A stretch of DNA of 64,000 bases, from contig OZ251233.1 of assembly GCA_965240325.2 (NCBI GenBank), forward strand, positions 868,001-932,000, read 5' to 3'. The first letter of the stretch is position 1. Each line of letters opens with the position of its first letter. Below are positions 31,001-42,970 of the stretch, piece by piece. The translations under genes and the position numbers were made by a program. Below the pieces are notes generated by a model. That model had not been told where the DNA came from. It saw only the letters and a list, made by a program, of their open reading frames with translations, and searched no databases. Origin of the DNA: Rebecca billardiae RCC1528 (Eukaryota; Haptophyta).

Positions 31001-34000
31001 GTCCTCGCCCGCCGAGCTCATCAGCGCGCCGAGGAGGAAGGCGAAGGAGGGGCGCGCGCGCGGCGCGGGCGCGCCGAGCCCGCCGCCGCCGCCGCCGCCC
31101 GCCATCGCGTCGCGCGCGCGCTCGATGCGCTCGAGCGCGCGCCGCCCGTCATAGCAGCGGACCTCATCGAGCTGGCGCGCGATCGAGCCGAGGCGCGCGA
31201 TCACGCGCGCGAGCACCGCCGCGTCGGTGGTGGGCGGGCGGAGGCCGTCCGCCCACGCGACGCGGCGGAGGCGCTTGAGCTCGGTCTCGCGCCGCAGGAA
31301 CGCCAGCTGCGCGCCGGCCGTTGGCCGGTGCCGCGTCAAGTCGCGCCCGAGCCGATTGACGAAACCGACCTCCGAGTCGCCCGCGTCCGCTCGCAAGAGG
31401 CCGTCCAGGATGGTGGACGCGTCGACGTGCGAGCCGCCCGTGGCGGCGGTGGGGTGCGGCTGCGGCGGCGGCGGCGCGGTGAGCGGCGCGTCCATCGTCA
31501 CGAGGCACGCGAGCAGCAGCGGCGCGCCCGACGACTCGGCGCTGGCGCCGCCCGCGCGCGCGCCGCGCTGCGCGCCGCCCGCCACCGCGCGCGGCGTCTC
31601 GCGCGGCGTCGAGAAGAGCGCAAACTGGTCGTCGTCGGGGGAGCGCCACTGCGCGCGGCGGCGGCGGCGGGGGGCGAGGGAAGGAGAGATGTCGTCGCGC
31701 GGCGCGGGAGCGGGCGCGCGCGTGAGCACGACGTGGCGCGGGCCGCGCGCTCGGGTGGCGGCGGCGCGGCTGGCGCGCGGCGCCATCCGCGCGGCCGCGC
31801 GCACACCGCCAGGCTGCGCATGTCGAGGGAGAAGACGCTCCTGGCGCTGTCGGTGAGCGCGGGGCGCGCGCGCGCCGCGCCGCCGCCGCCGAGCACGCCC
31901 GAGAGCACCGGCGCGCGCGGCGGCGGCAGGCGCAGCGCGCGCGGCGGCGGCGGCGGCGGCGGCAGCTCAGCCTCTGCCGCCTCGGCCGCGGCGCGCGCGA
32001 CCGCGCACACGCGCCGCGCCCACTCGAGGACGATGGCGGCGGCGCGGCCGTGCGGCCTCGGCCAGAAGGGGACGCCGTGCAGCAGCGGCCCGAGCACCAG
32101 CCCCTCGAGCGCGCGCTCGCGCACGGGGAACACCGGCCAGCGCAGCCGCGCCGCGGCCGCGCTCGGCCGCAAAGCGCTTGCTACACCGACAAGAGCTGCC
32201 AGCGCTCCAACCTCGAAAGGTGCGGCGGGCGAGTCGACGTCTGCGCCGAGCGGCTCGGCGCCGCACGCGGCGACGATGCTCTCGCGCGCGGCGAGCGCGA
32301 AGAACGAGCGCGTCGCGCCCGACACCGAGCGCACCTCGAGCGCGTCCGCCGCGCCGAGCGCGATTGTCCGCGCCGCCGCCGCCAGCGTCTCGCCATCGAC
32401 GGCGTCGCCGTCGTCGCCGCCCGCGCGCGCCGCGGCCGCGCCGCCGTCGGCGCTGCCCGCGGCGGCGGCGGCGCGCGGCTGCGCGCCCAGGGCGAGCGCG
32501 CGGCGCTTGCGCGCCTCGAAGCCGCTCTCACACCCGCCGCCGCCGCCCTCCTCCTCGCCCGCACCGCCCCCCGCACCGAACGGCACGCCGCCGCCGCCGC
32601 TGCCGCCGCCGCCGAGTGCTCGCGCCGCCGCCGCCGCCGAGCGGTGCTCGGCGGCGGCGGCGGCGGGCCGTGCGGGCGCGGAGGACGCGAGGCTGGCCGT
32701 GTCGAGCGCCGACTCGGCGCGCGCGGCGTCGGCGGGGGTGAGCTGCAGCAACACCGCGCCGGTGAGGCAGTCGTACGCGAACGGCAGCCCCAGCTCCGTC
32801 TGCCCGCCCGCCGCGCGCGAGCGTACCTCGGGCGGAGGGATGAGCGCTCCGCGCGCGCGCGCGCGTGTGCACGCCGCGACGGCCTCGACCGGCGCGAGAT
32901 TGCGATCTGGCGGGATGTACCGGAGGAGCGGCGGCAGCGGGAGGGCGGAGCGCAGGCTGCCCTCGGCGAGCCAGCGCCGCCGGCGCGCGGCGTGCCCCTC
33001 CTCCTCCGCCTCCTCCTCGCCCTCCTCCTCCGCCTCCGGCTCCTCCTCCAGCCGACGCGTCGCGTACGCCACAGCAGACGCGCGCCGCGAGCGCAGCTCG
33101 GCGCGCGCGGCCGGCGGCGTGCGCACCGCCTCGGACCACGCGCTCAGCTTCGAGACGCCGGCGCGGTTGATCGCGGCGACGGCGAAGCGGTACTCGGTGT
33201 CGTGCTCGAGCTGGTGCACGTGCCAGGACTGCTGCGCGCCGGGCGTGCACGGCGAGTACGTGTGCGCGGTCACAACGCGCTCGAGCTCAAGGAACTCTGG
33301 CAGGGCCGCCGCCGCGCCCGCCGCGCCCGCCGCGCCGCCGCCGCCGCCGAGCAGCAGCGCGTGCAGGTTGAGCGTGCGCGCGTGCGCGCGCGCGTGCGCC
33401 GCGCTCGAGAAGAGCACAGACGCCTCGCCCGACGCGGCGCGGGCCAGCGAGACGGCGACGATGCCGCCGTCGTCGTCCGCGCCCGCCGCGCCGCCGCCGC
33501 CAAGCGCGAGCGGCGCCGCCGCGCCGCCCGCGCCGAAGAGCGCGCGCACCGCGGCCTCGCTGGCGGGCGCGGGCAGCCCTCGCACGGTGACGACCGCGCC
33601 CGGCTCGTGCGCGCGCCCAAAGTGCGCGGCCGCCTGCGCGCCCGCGCCGAGCTGCGCGCGCGCGCTGGCGCCGCCGGCCAGCCTGTGCGCGCGCGCCTGC
33701 AGCAACTCCCAGCCGCGCTGCTGCGCCGCCAGCGCCGCGCCGCCGTCGGCGCCGCCGTCCGCGCCGCCGCCGAGCAGCACACTTCGCACCAGCACGCGCC
33801 GCAGGCTCGAGATCCGAAAGCCCTCAATCGCAGCGTGGCCGTCGCTCGAGGGCGCGCGGAACAGCAGGCGCACGCGGCGCGCGCGCGCGCCCAAGATCCG
33901 GCCCCACTCGGAGGCGGGCTGAGCGGGCGCGGCGCTCGGTTGTCCGGGCTGCGGCGGCGCGCGCGCCTCAAAGGCGGACTCGAGCGCGCCGAGCTGCCGC

Positions 34001-34125
34001 GGCAGCGCGCGCACGTACGCGCCCACCACGCCGCCGCCGGGCAGGTTGTGCTCCGCATGCGCCGGCACCCACCGCGCCGCGCCGCCGCCCGCGCCGCCCT
34101 CCCCGCCGCCCTCGCCGCCGCCCTC

Positions 34126-34186
<61 letters not shown>

Positions 34187-36238
34187 GCGCACAGGTCGGC
34201 GCACAGCCTGCGCGCGCGCGCGCGCTCGCGCGCCGTGAGCTGCGCCTCCTCGCTCAGCATCCCCGCCAGCTCGTCGAGCCGCTCGAGCTCGCGAGGCGCG
34301 TCGATGCGCGCGCCGAGGCCGTGCGAATCGCAGTCGGCGCACGCGAGAAGCAGCCTCAGCTTGAGCGAACAAAAGTCCGGGTGGTGTCCGGGGTGCTCGA
34401 GCAGGTTGGCGAGGATGGCGGCGCACACCTCGTCGAGCGGCGTGCTACTCGGTAGCAGCTCGACCAATCGGTGCGCCTCCGCCCACCGCCCCGCGTACGC
34501 GTACACGCACATCAGGTAGAGCGTCGCGCGCGTGTCCGCCGGAAGCAGCGCCGCTCCGGAGTCGTGCACCGGAATAAAGAAGCAGCGCACCGCCGAGCGC
34601 ACGGCGCGGCGCCACTCATCGGCGGGCTCGGAGAGCGGCGCGGCGCGCGCGGCGTGCAGCGCGCTCGGCGTGTCAAAATCATAGTCGGCGCACACCGGCA
34701 GCCCGCCCACCCGCCGCGCGACGAGCCGCTCCGCGCCCAGCACCATCGTCAGGGCGCCGTCGTCCGCCTGCAGGAAGACGCAGTGCCGGATGCCGTGCGC
34801 GAGCGCGCGCAGCCCCGGTGCCGCGCCCCAGTCCGGCAGCAGGAAGGCGCCCGCGTGCTCGCGGCACTGCAGCCGGTGCTCCGAGTCAGACTCGAACGAG
34901 AGACCGGCGTGCGCGAGCTGCACGAGCGACACCTCGACCAGAGGGCCAGACCCCATACGCTCGGCGTCCGCGGCCGTGCGACTGTCTACGATCGAGCGCG
35001 ACCACACGAGGACGTGCGAGGCGCAGCCGGCGGTGAGGCGCGCGAGGTGGCGGACCAGCGTGTCGCACAGCCCGCCGCGCGGCGTGCGCGTCGTGTCGAG
35101 CAGCGTCAGAACGCCGTCGCCGCCCAGCCCCGCCGCGTGCACCTCGCGCGCGCGGCGCGCGCCCGCGGGGCCGTGCGCCGCGCCCGGCGCCGCGGCGGTC
35201 GAGTCTGTGTGGGGAGATGCAATCTCGCGCGCCTCGTGGTACGGGACGAGGTGGACGAGGGCGAGCGCGCCGGACGCGCGCGGCTCGTGCGCGCGCGCCG
35301 AGCCCGCCGACTCCGCGCCCGCCGCGAGCCGCCGCCCCGCGCCCTCCGCGCCGCCGCCACCCGCGTCCGCCGCGTCCCCCGCGCCTTCGCTCTCGCCTTT
35401 GGCCGTGAGCTCTGCCGGCGCCAGCGGCAGACACTCGATCAGCAGGCAGCGGTCTGAGAACCACTCGCGGCCGAGCGGCGAGATGGAGCCGTGCGCGCTG
35501 AACTCGTGCACCTCGGCGGCGCGCTGTGCGCGGTGGTAGTCCGCGCGCACGAAGCCCCACAGCAGCGTGTGCGCCTCGTGCGCCGGCAGGCCGTCGGCGC
35601 CGCCGTCCGCGCCGCCGTCCGCGCCGCCGTCCGCGCCGCGGGCGCCGCCGCCGCCGCCCGCGCCGCCGCCCGCGCCGACCGCCGCGCGCCGACCGCCGCG
35701 CGCGGCGGCGGCGGCGGCGGCGCCCGCGGCCCCACCGCCCGCGCGCGCGTCCGCGCCGCCTCCCTCGTCCCTCCACACGTCGAACACCTCCAGCAGCGCC
35801 GCGGGCAGCAGGCCGCAGAGTGTCGCAGTGGGCACGTACGCCTGCGCGCGCGCGTGCAGCCGATGCGCGTCGCGCACCGCCTGCGGCATCCGCTCGCCGA
35901 GGCGCGCGAGCGCGAGCTCCTGCGAACGGCGCTGCGTCTCAGTAGTCTCGCGCGTGATCACCAGCTCCGAGCCGCGCGGCGCGTGCGCCGCGCCGCGCGC
36001 GTCAAAGTAGGGCAGGAGCGGCGCGCCGCGCGCGTGCCGCATCGAGCTGAGACGCGGCGCCTGCGCCATCGCGAGGGGCTCGAGCGCCGCCTGCTCGACG
36101 TGGAAGAGGCCCGTGTCGCACAGCCCGTGCGACGCGCTCGCGTCCGAGGTGAAGACGAGGCAGCGCTGCAGCGACGGCCCCCACCAGTGCAGCAAACAGA
36201 TCTCGAGCAGCGGAGATTGGTGCGCGCGAGAAACTCTC

Positions 36239-36273
<35 letters not shown>

Positions 36274-39200
36274 GCCGTCCTGGTCAGAGCCGCCGTCCGC
36301 CGCCGCGGCGCCGAGCGCAAAGGCGACGTTGGGCGCGGCGCCGGGCGTGCGCGGCGCGCCGAGCGCGCGCCGCACCTCCAGGAAGAGCCCCGGCTTGGGC
36401 AGCCGCGGCCCGCTCGCGTACAGCAGCACGGGCGGCCACTCCTGCCCATCAGAGGCCGCCGCCGCGTCCGCGCGCGGCGCGGCCGAGTCGGCGGCGCCGC
36501 CGCCGCCGCCGCCGTCGCGCGAGGCGGCGGCGGCGGCGCGCGGCACCGCGCCCTGCCGCACGAAGACGTCGGGCACGCCGTCGAGCGAGGCGATCCACGC
36601 GGTCTCGGCGAGCAGCGGCGCCAGCTCGTCCGCGACCCAGCCCAGGCCGGGCAGCGGCGCGCCGTCCGGCCGCGTCGGTCGGAGCAGGGCGACGCCAGAG
36701 CTCACGGCGTGCTGCAGTGACGGGCTCGCACCCGCCGGCCCTGGCGGCACGAGCTCATGCCGAGTGTACTGCACGCCGCCCCACGCGAGCGAGCCGTCTG
36801 TGAGCTGCTCGATTTGGTTCAGCCCACGCACGCGGTCCAAGCCGCCCAGCAGCCGCTTGCCGCCGCCGGCGGCGGCGGCGGCTGTGGCTGCGGCTGTGGC
36901 AGCGGCCGACGCCGCGCCGTGATGAGCGCCAGCCGGGCTGGCGAGGGGCGGGGCGCGCTGCGCGCCCTCGCGCGCGCAGCGCGGCGCGCCCGCCGCCGCG
37001 CCGCCGCCGCCCTCAAAGAAGCTGCGCACGGTGCCCGCGCGCGCGATCGTGCGCACGCGCCCGTGTGTGCCGTGCGAGTGCGCGAAGCTGCGCGCGGCGT
37101 CGACGACGGCCCCGGCCTCCGCGTCGCTCAGCGGGCGCGCGCCGTGCGACGCCACGACGTCCTCGAGGTCGCGCTCGGTGAGCGAGCCGAGCGCGGCGGG
37201 GTGCGTCAGCTCCTCGCGCGCGAGTGCGTCGCACACGCGCGCCGCGAGCGCCGCGGCGTGCGCGCGCCGCGCCGCGCCGTCCGCGGGCGCGCCGAGCAGC
37301 GCGCGCGGCGCCGCGCCGAGCGCGCGCGGCGCCGCCGCGGGCGCGCCCGCGTCCGCGTCCGCGTCCGCGTCGCTGTCTCTGTCCGCATCGCCCTCGCGCG
37401 CGTGCGAGCGCTTCGGCGCGGCGGCCCACGTGTCCTCCGCCTTGGGACGCCGGCGCGCGCGCGACGGCCGCGCCGCCTCCTCGGCCGCCGCCGCGTCCGC
37501 CGCCTCCGCCGCGCTCGACGCCTCGAGGGCGGCCGCGAGCGCCCTATACAGCTCGCGCGAGCCCAGCCGCCCGCGCCCGCCGCCGCTGCCCGCCTCGGCC
37601 GAGCCCACGTCCTCCGCGGTGGCGAGCTGCGCGAGCAGAGCTTCCTGCGCGATGGCGGCGAGTAGCACCGACGGCTCCGGCGGCGGCGGCGGTGGCCACA
37701 CCTCGACAGTCGCGGAGCTCGCGCCTTCACTCGCGTGCGCGAGCGCGTACGCCGCCGCGCGCCGCGTGTTGCACCCGAGCCGCACGCACGCCGCGGGCGC
37801 GGCGCCGAGCGCTCGCGCAAAGTCAACGGCGTACGCCACCTCGGCGGGCAGACGCGCCGAGCCCGCGCCGTGCCGCGTCACGTGGCACGCGTGCAGGTCT
37901 ACGAGCGCGCCGCCGCGCCGCTCGAACACGCCGGACGCGCGCGCGCTCGCCTCCCGCCGCGCCGCTCTCTCCAGCAGCTCGGCCGAGTCAGCGAGCAGGT
38001 AGGCGCGCGCGTGCGCGCGCACAAGTCTCTTCTCGGCGAGCGCGTGCGCGCACATCAGCCGCGCCTGCCGCCGCGGGATCGCGGCGAGCAGCGCGTCCAC
38101 CTCGGGCTCCCGCTGGAGCGCCCTGACGAGATTGCGCGGGATCGGCGCCTCGGCGATCAGCTCGAAGCCGATCTCGACGTCGGAGATAGCGGAGGCGTCG
38201 AGGGCGGGTGGTGGTGGCGGCGCGGCGGCGCCGAGCGGGCCGGGCGCGCCGCCGCCGCCGAGCGCGCCGCCGAGCCCGGCGCGCGCGCCGCCGCCGGCCG
38301 CGCCGCCGAGCCCTCCGCCAAACGCGAACGCGCCGTGCGCGCCGCCGCCCGGCGCGCGCTCGCTCGCCCGGAACTCGACGAAGAAGCGATCCGCCGGGAT
38401 GACGAGCGGCGGCGCGCCGCGCGTGCCGGGCCAAGAGTGCGCCTCGCCGTCGCCCCAGCGCGCGCGCGGCCCCCAGTGCTCCATGCGCAGCCTGTCCTTC
38501 CACAGCGTGAGCCACGCGCCGCGCGGCAGCTCGGTGCGTGGGTCGAAGCTCAGCACCACGTGCGACGCGCCCTCGAAGCAAACCTCCTCGAGCAGCGTGC
38601 AGCACGGCGGGAAGGTGCGCTCTGTGCGCCAGCCAGGCGAGGACAGTGCCTGGCGCGACGCGGGCGCGCGCGACGGCTGCAGCCGCCACGACGCGAGGTG
38701 GCGGCCGCCGAGCGTGGCGGGCGCGCGCGGCCGGCGCGGCGCGCCCGGCGCGCCCGCCGACCCGCCGCCGCCGCCGAGCGCGCCGCCGCCGCCGCCAGCC
38801 GCAGCGTCGGCGTTCGAGCCGGCATAGCGGTGCACCGTCGTGGCGCCGTCGTCGTCGTCCGCGCCGAGCGCGCCGCCGCCGTCGCTGCGGTCGTCGAGCT
38901 CGCTCTCCGACGGGCTGCCCTCGCCGTTCTCGTACGCGCCGCCGCCCTCGCCCAAGCCGCGCTGCGCGGCCAGCTCGCGCGCGAGCGGACTTCCCTCCTC
39001 AGCGCCTCCCTCGTCGTCGCTCACGCCGCCGCCGCCGCCGCCGCCGCCGGCCGCGCCGCCGCCGCCGCGCGGCTCGCCGCCGCCGCCGCCGCCGCCGCCG
39101 CGCCCGCCGTCCTCCGCCGCGCGGCGCAGCGCCACCGCCTCCACATAGTCGAGCATGCGCGCGCACTCGGGCCGCGCAGACTTGAAGAGATGCTCCGCGT

Positions 39201-40930
39201 GCGCGCACGCGAGCGCGCGCTGCCGCCTGTGTAGCCGCGCGCTCGGAGCCGCGACGTGCCACGGCGCGCGCGCGCGCTCGTCGTCCACCCAGGCCTGGAC
39301 GAATGCGATCGAGGCGAGCACCTGCGAGAGCGAGTCTGTGAGGTGCTGCGCGGCGGCGGCGCCCGCCGCCGCCGCGCCGCCGCCGCCGCCGCCGCCGGGC
39401 TCGGCGCCGCCGCCCTCGTCGCCGCCGCGCGCCGCGCCGCCAGCCTCCGCCTCCGCGGCTGGCTCGCGCAGCGTGTGCGCGAGCGCGGCGGCGAGCGCCG
39501 CGTGCACGCCGAGCAACCGCTCGAGGTCGTCCTCCGCGTCCGCGCGGTGGCTCCACTCGAGCAGCCGCGACGCCCCGTCCACGAGCCACGCGCGGAGCCC
39601 CGCAAGCAGCTCGGCCGCACTCGGTCCGCCCGGCCGCGCCGAGCGGTGCGAGTCCCAGGCCACGCCGCCCGCGCGCTCGCGCGCCGCGCTCGCGCAGCGC
39701 TCGACGTCGGCGGCGAGGCTGACGGCGAAGACGAACGCCGCGGCGCGCGCGTGCGCGTAGTCCGCCGCCGGCGCGGCGGCGCGCAGCGCGGCGCACAGCT
39801 CGAGCAGCGGGCGGAGCAGCGCGCACGGCGAGCGCTCGAGATCGGAGGCCAGAATCCCGAGGGGCGTGGCGAGCAGCAGCTGGCGCGCTGGCCCGTCGGT
39901 CGGCGGGACGGAGGCCCAGGGGGCGCCGCCGTCGGCACCGCCGTCGTCCGCGCCCGCCGCCGCCGCCGCCGCCGCCGCCGCCTCGGCGGGCGAGCGCGTG
40001 TCCGCCGCGAGCGGCTCGAAGAGCGCCCGGCGCAGCAGCGCACGGAAGGTCGGGTGTGCGAGCAGCGCGTCCCGCGCGGCGAAGAACTCGAGCAGCAGCG
40101 GGAGCGAGACGAAGGGGGCGGAGAGGAGGGCGAGCAGCGTCTCGGTCTCGTCGAGGGAGAGCCTCTCCAGCGGCCGCGCCACGTTCAGCGCGCGCGCCTC
40201 GACCAGCACCGCCTCCGCGCCCGGCACGCCGTCGCCCAAGCCCTCCTCAACGCCGGCGCCGGCGCCGTCGTCGTCGTCCGCGCCGCGCAGCGCCCGGAGC
40301 GCGCGCGACACGCGGCCGCGCACGTGCGAGCGCCACGCGGCGGGCGCGCCGACAAGCGCGGGCACGGCGGGCTGCCCGCCGAGGCCGACGCTCAGGCTCG
40401 CGCCGTCCGGCCCGACGCGCCACGCGGGCGCGAGCGCCGACGCGTCGAGCGCCGGGCTCGCGAGCGCGCGCGCGTTCGCGCGCCGCAGCGCGGCGCTCGG
40501 CTCGAGCAGCAACTTGACGAGACTGACCATGTCGCGGGCCAGGCCGAGCTCGGGCGCGTCGGTCGCGTCCCAGTTGGCGCACAGCCAGCGGCACGCGCCG
40601 CCGAGCGGGGACGAGCGCACCGCGGGGCCGCCGGAGGACGCGGCGGCGGAGGGCGCGCCGCCCGCAGCCGCGCTGCCGGGCGCGCCGCCGCCGCCGCCGC
40701 CGGGCGCGCCGCCCGCGCCGCGCGCGCCGCGCGGCGGCGGCGGCGGCGGCGGCGGCTCGGCGCCTACGGGCACGCCGATGCGCGCGAGCACGGCGCGCAC
40801 GAACGCGAGCGTCTCGTCGTTGCGCTCGGGCGCGAAGCGCAGCTCCAGCCCCTCGCCGGGCGCGCGGCGCGGGCCGCCTCGCTCGCGCAGCGGCACCGGT
40901 ACGAACCCAAACAAACAGCCGTCTGAGGCA

Positions 40931-40981
<51 letters not shown>

Positions 40982-41317
40982 GCGGCGGCGCCGCCGGCGG
41001 CGCCGGCGAACTCCGACTCGCCCAGGTAGCGCAGCGCGCGCAGCCGCAGCGCCGCCGAGTCCGGGTCGACGACGGGCGAGGTGGCCAGAATGTCCTGCAG
41101 GCCAAGGCCGCTGAACGCAGACGCTGAGAGCGCCAGCGGAGCCGGGAGGCCGTCGCCGTTGAGCAGCGCGCACACGGCGGACTGCGCGCCGCCGAGGTCG
41201 AGACGCGCCGCGCCGCCGCCGTCGCCGTCGGCCGCGCCGCCGCCGCCGCCGGGCACGCCAACGCCGCCGCCGCCTCGCGCGCGCCCCTGCGCGCCCGCAC
41301 CGCGCTCCGCCATCCGC

Positions 41318-41350
<33 letters not shown>

Positions 41351-42756
41351 AACGCTGCCGCCACCGCGGCCGCCACGTCCTCCCCGTGCGCGGCGCCGGC
41401 GCGCGCGTGCCGCGCGGCGCCGCCCGCCGCCGCGGCCGCGCTCGCCTTCGCCCGCGACGGCCGCATCCTGAGCACCGCGTCGAAGAGCGCCAGCATGGCC
41501 GCCGCGCACACGCGCCTCTCCCCTTCGCGCTCAGCGAGGCCCGAGTCCGCCTCCTCGTGCGACTCGCCGTCGGGCTCCTCGCCGTCCGCGCCGGACTCGG
41601 CCTCGGCAGCGGCGCCGCCCGCATCCACGCCGCCGCCGCCGCCGCCCAGAAACCGCCAGTCCTCCGCCGTCACGCACAGGCTCGCGCTCGCGTACGCGCG
41701 CGCAACAGCCAGCAGCAGCCGCAGGCAGCGCCGCTGGTCGACGACTGACTGCAGGTTGTCGAAGGGCGCGGCGCTGCTCGCCGTCCATGGCTCCGGCAGC
41801 GGCAGCGTGCGTGCGAACAGGTCCTCTGCGCGCCGACCGGCCCGGGGGCAGAGCGCAAGCACGCACGCACGCACACGCACGCACACGCACGCACACGCAC
41901 ACGCACACGCACGCACACGCACACGCACGCGCACGCGCACGCGCACGCGCACGCGCACGCGCACGCGCACGCGCGAGCAGCGCACGAACAAAAGCACAGC
42001 CACAAGGAGAAGAAGACAGCACCGCCCAAAGGGTAGGGTCGGGTGCGGCACGACGCGTGAGGACGAGCGCACGCGCGCAGCCGCAGCAGCCGCAGCAGTA
42101 CGGCGCGCGCGCACGCGGCAGCAGCATGGAGCGCGCGCGCACGCGGCCGCGCGCGGCGCACCGATCAGCACGACGACCTGGGCTCGGGCGACGCTCGTCG
42201 GGAGTCCGGCTGTGCTGATCCGGGTGACCGCCTCCTCGCACCAGCGGAGCGAGTCGAGCAGCAGCGCGAAGCTCCAGCGCGGCGCGGGCGCGCGCAGCCC
42301 CGCCGCCGCGCGCCCGCCGCCGCCACTGCCGCCGCCGCGCGCGCGCGCACCCGCGCCGCGCGCGCCGCCGTCCGGCCGGTCCCACCGGAGACCGCCACCG
42401 CCGTCCGCGCCCGCCGCGCCCGCGAGGTGGCCCTCGAAGACCGCGCCCTGCGCCACGCCCATCCCCTCCGCGCGCGGCTGCGCCGAGAGCAGCGCGCCGG
42501 CGTACGCGCCGCGCGGCCGCGCGTCCGCCACCAGCCCGAACCGGGCAAACGGCCGGTAGCACTCGACCAGAGCATATCGCTGCGCGGCCGCGGAGCGTGG
42601 CGCGGCGAGGGCCCAGCCCGCAGAGCCGCCGAGTGCGGGCAGCGGCGGCGGCTGCGCGAGCCCGTCCTCCGTGAGCGGCAGCGCCATCACCGCGGGCAGC
42701 AGCGTCTCCGTGAGGAACGAGGCGAGGGAGGATGACCGAGCCGCAGGCACGGCGGC

Positions 42757-42787
<31 letters not shown>

Positions 42788-42929
42788 GCGTCGGGCTCGG
42801 CGGCGCCGGGCATGAGGGCGCGCTCGAGCGCCGCGTCCTGCTCCGCGCGCAGCAGCTGCGCGCACACGCTGCGCAGCAGCCACTGCTCCGCCCGGTGCAC
42901 GCCCCCCGGCAGCGAGCCGCGGCAGCTGC

Positions 42930-42970
<41 letters not shown>

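Noticed and set aside
31498-31648. C-terminal 50 codons of the upstream giant frame past the proposed intron 2
   Set aside because: Arg/Ala/Ser noise, overlapping real coding in another frame; explained by the intron.
28973-33922. Plus-strand open frame of 1,649 codons, and many other frames of several hundred codons opposite the giant gene
   Set aside because: Composition is Arg/Ala-rich with no domain; these are shadows of the G/C-saturated minus-strand gene, whose motifs are clear.
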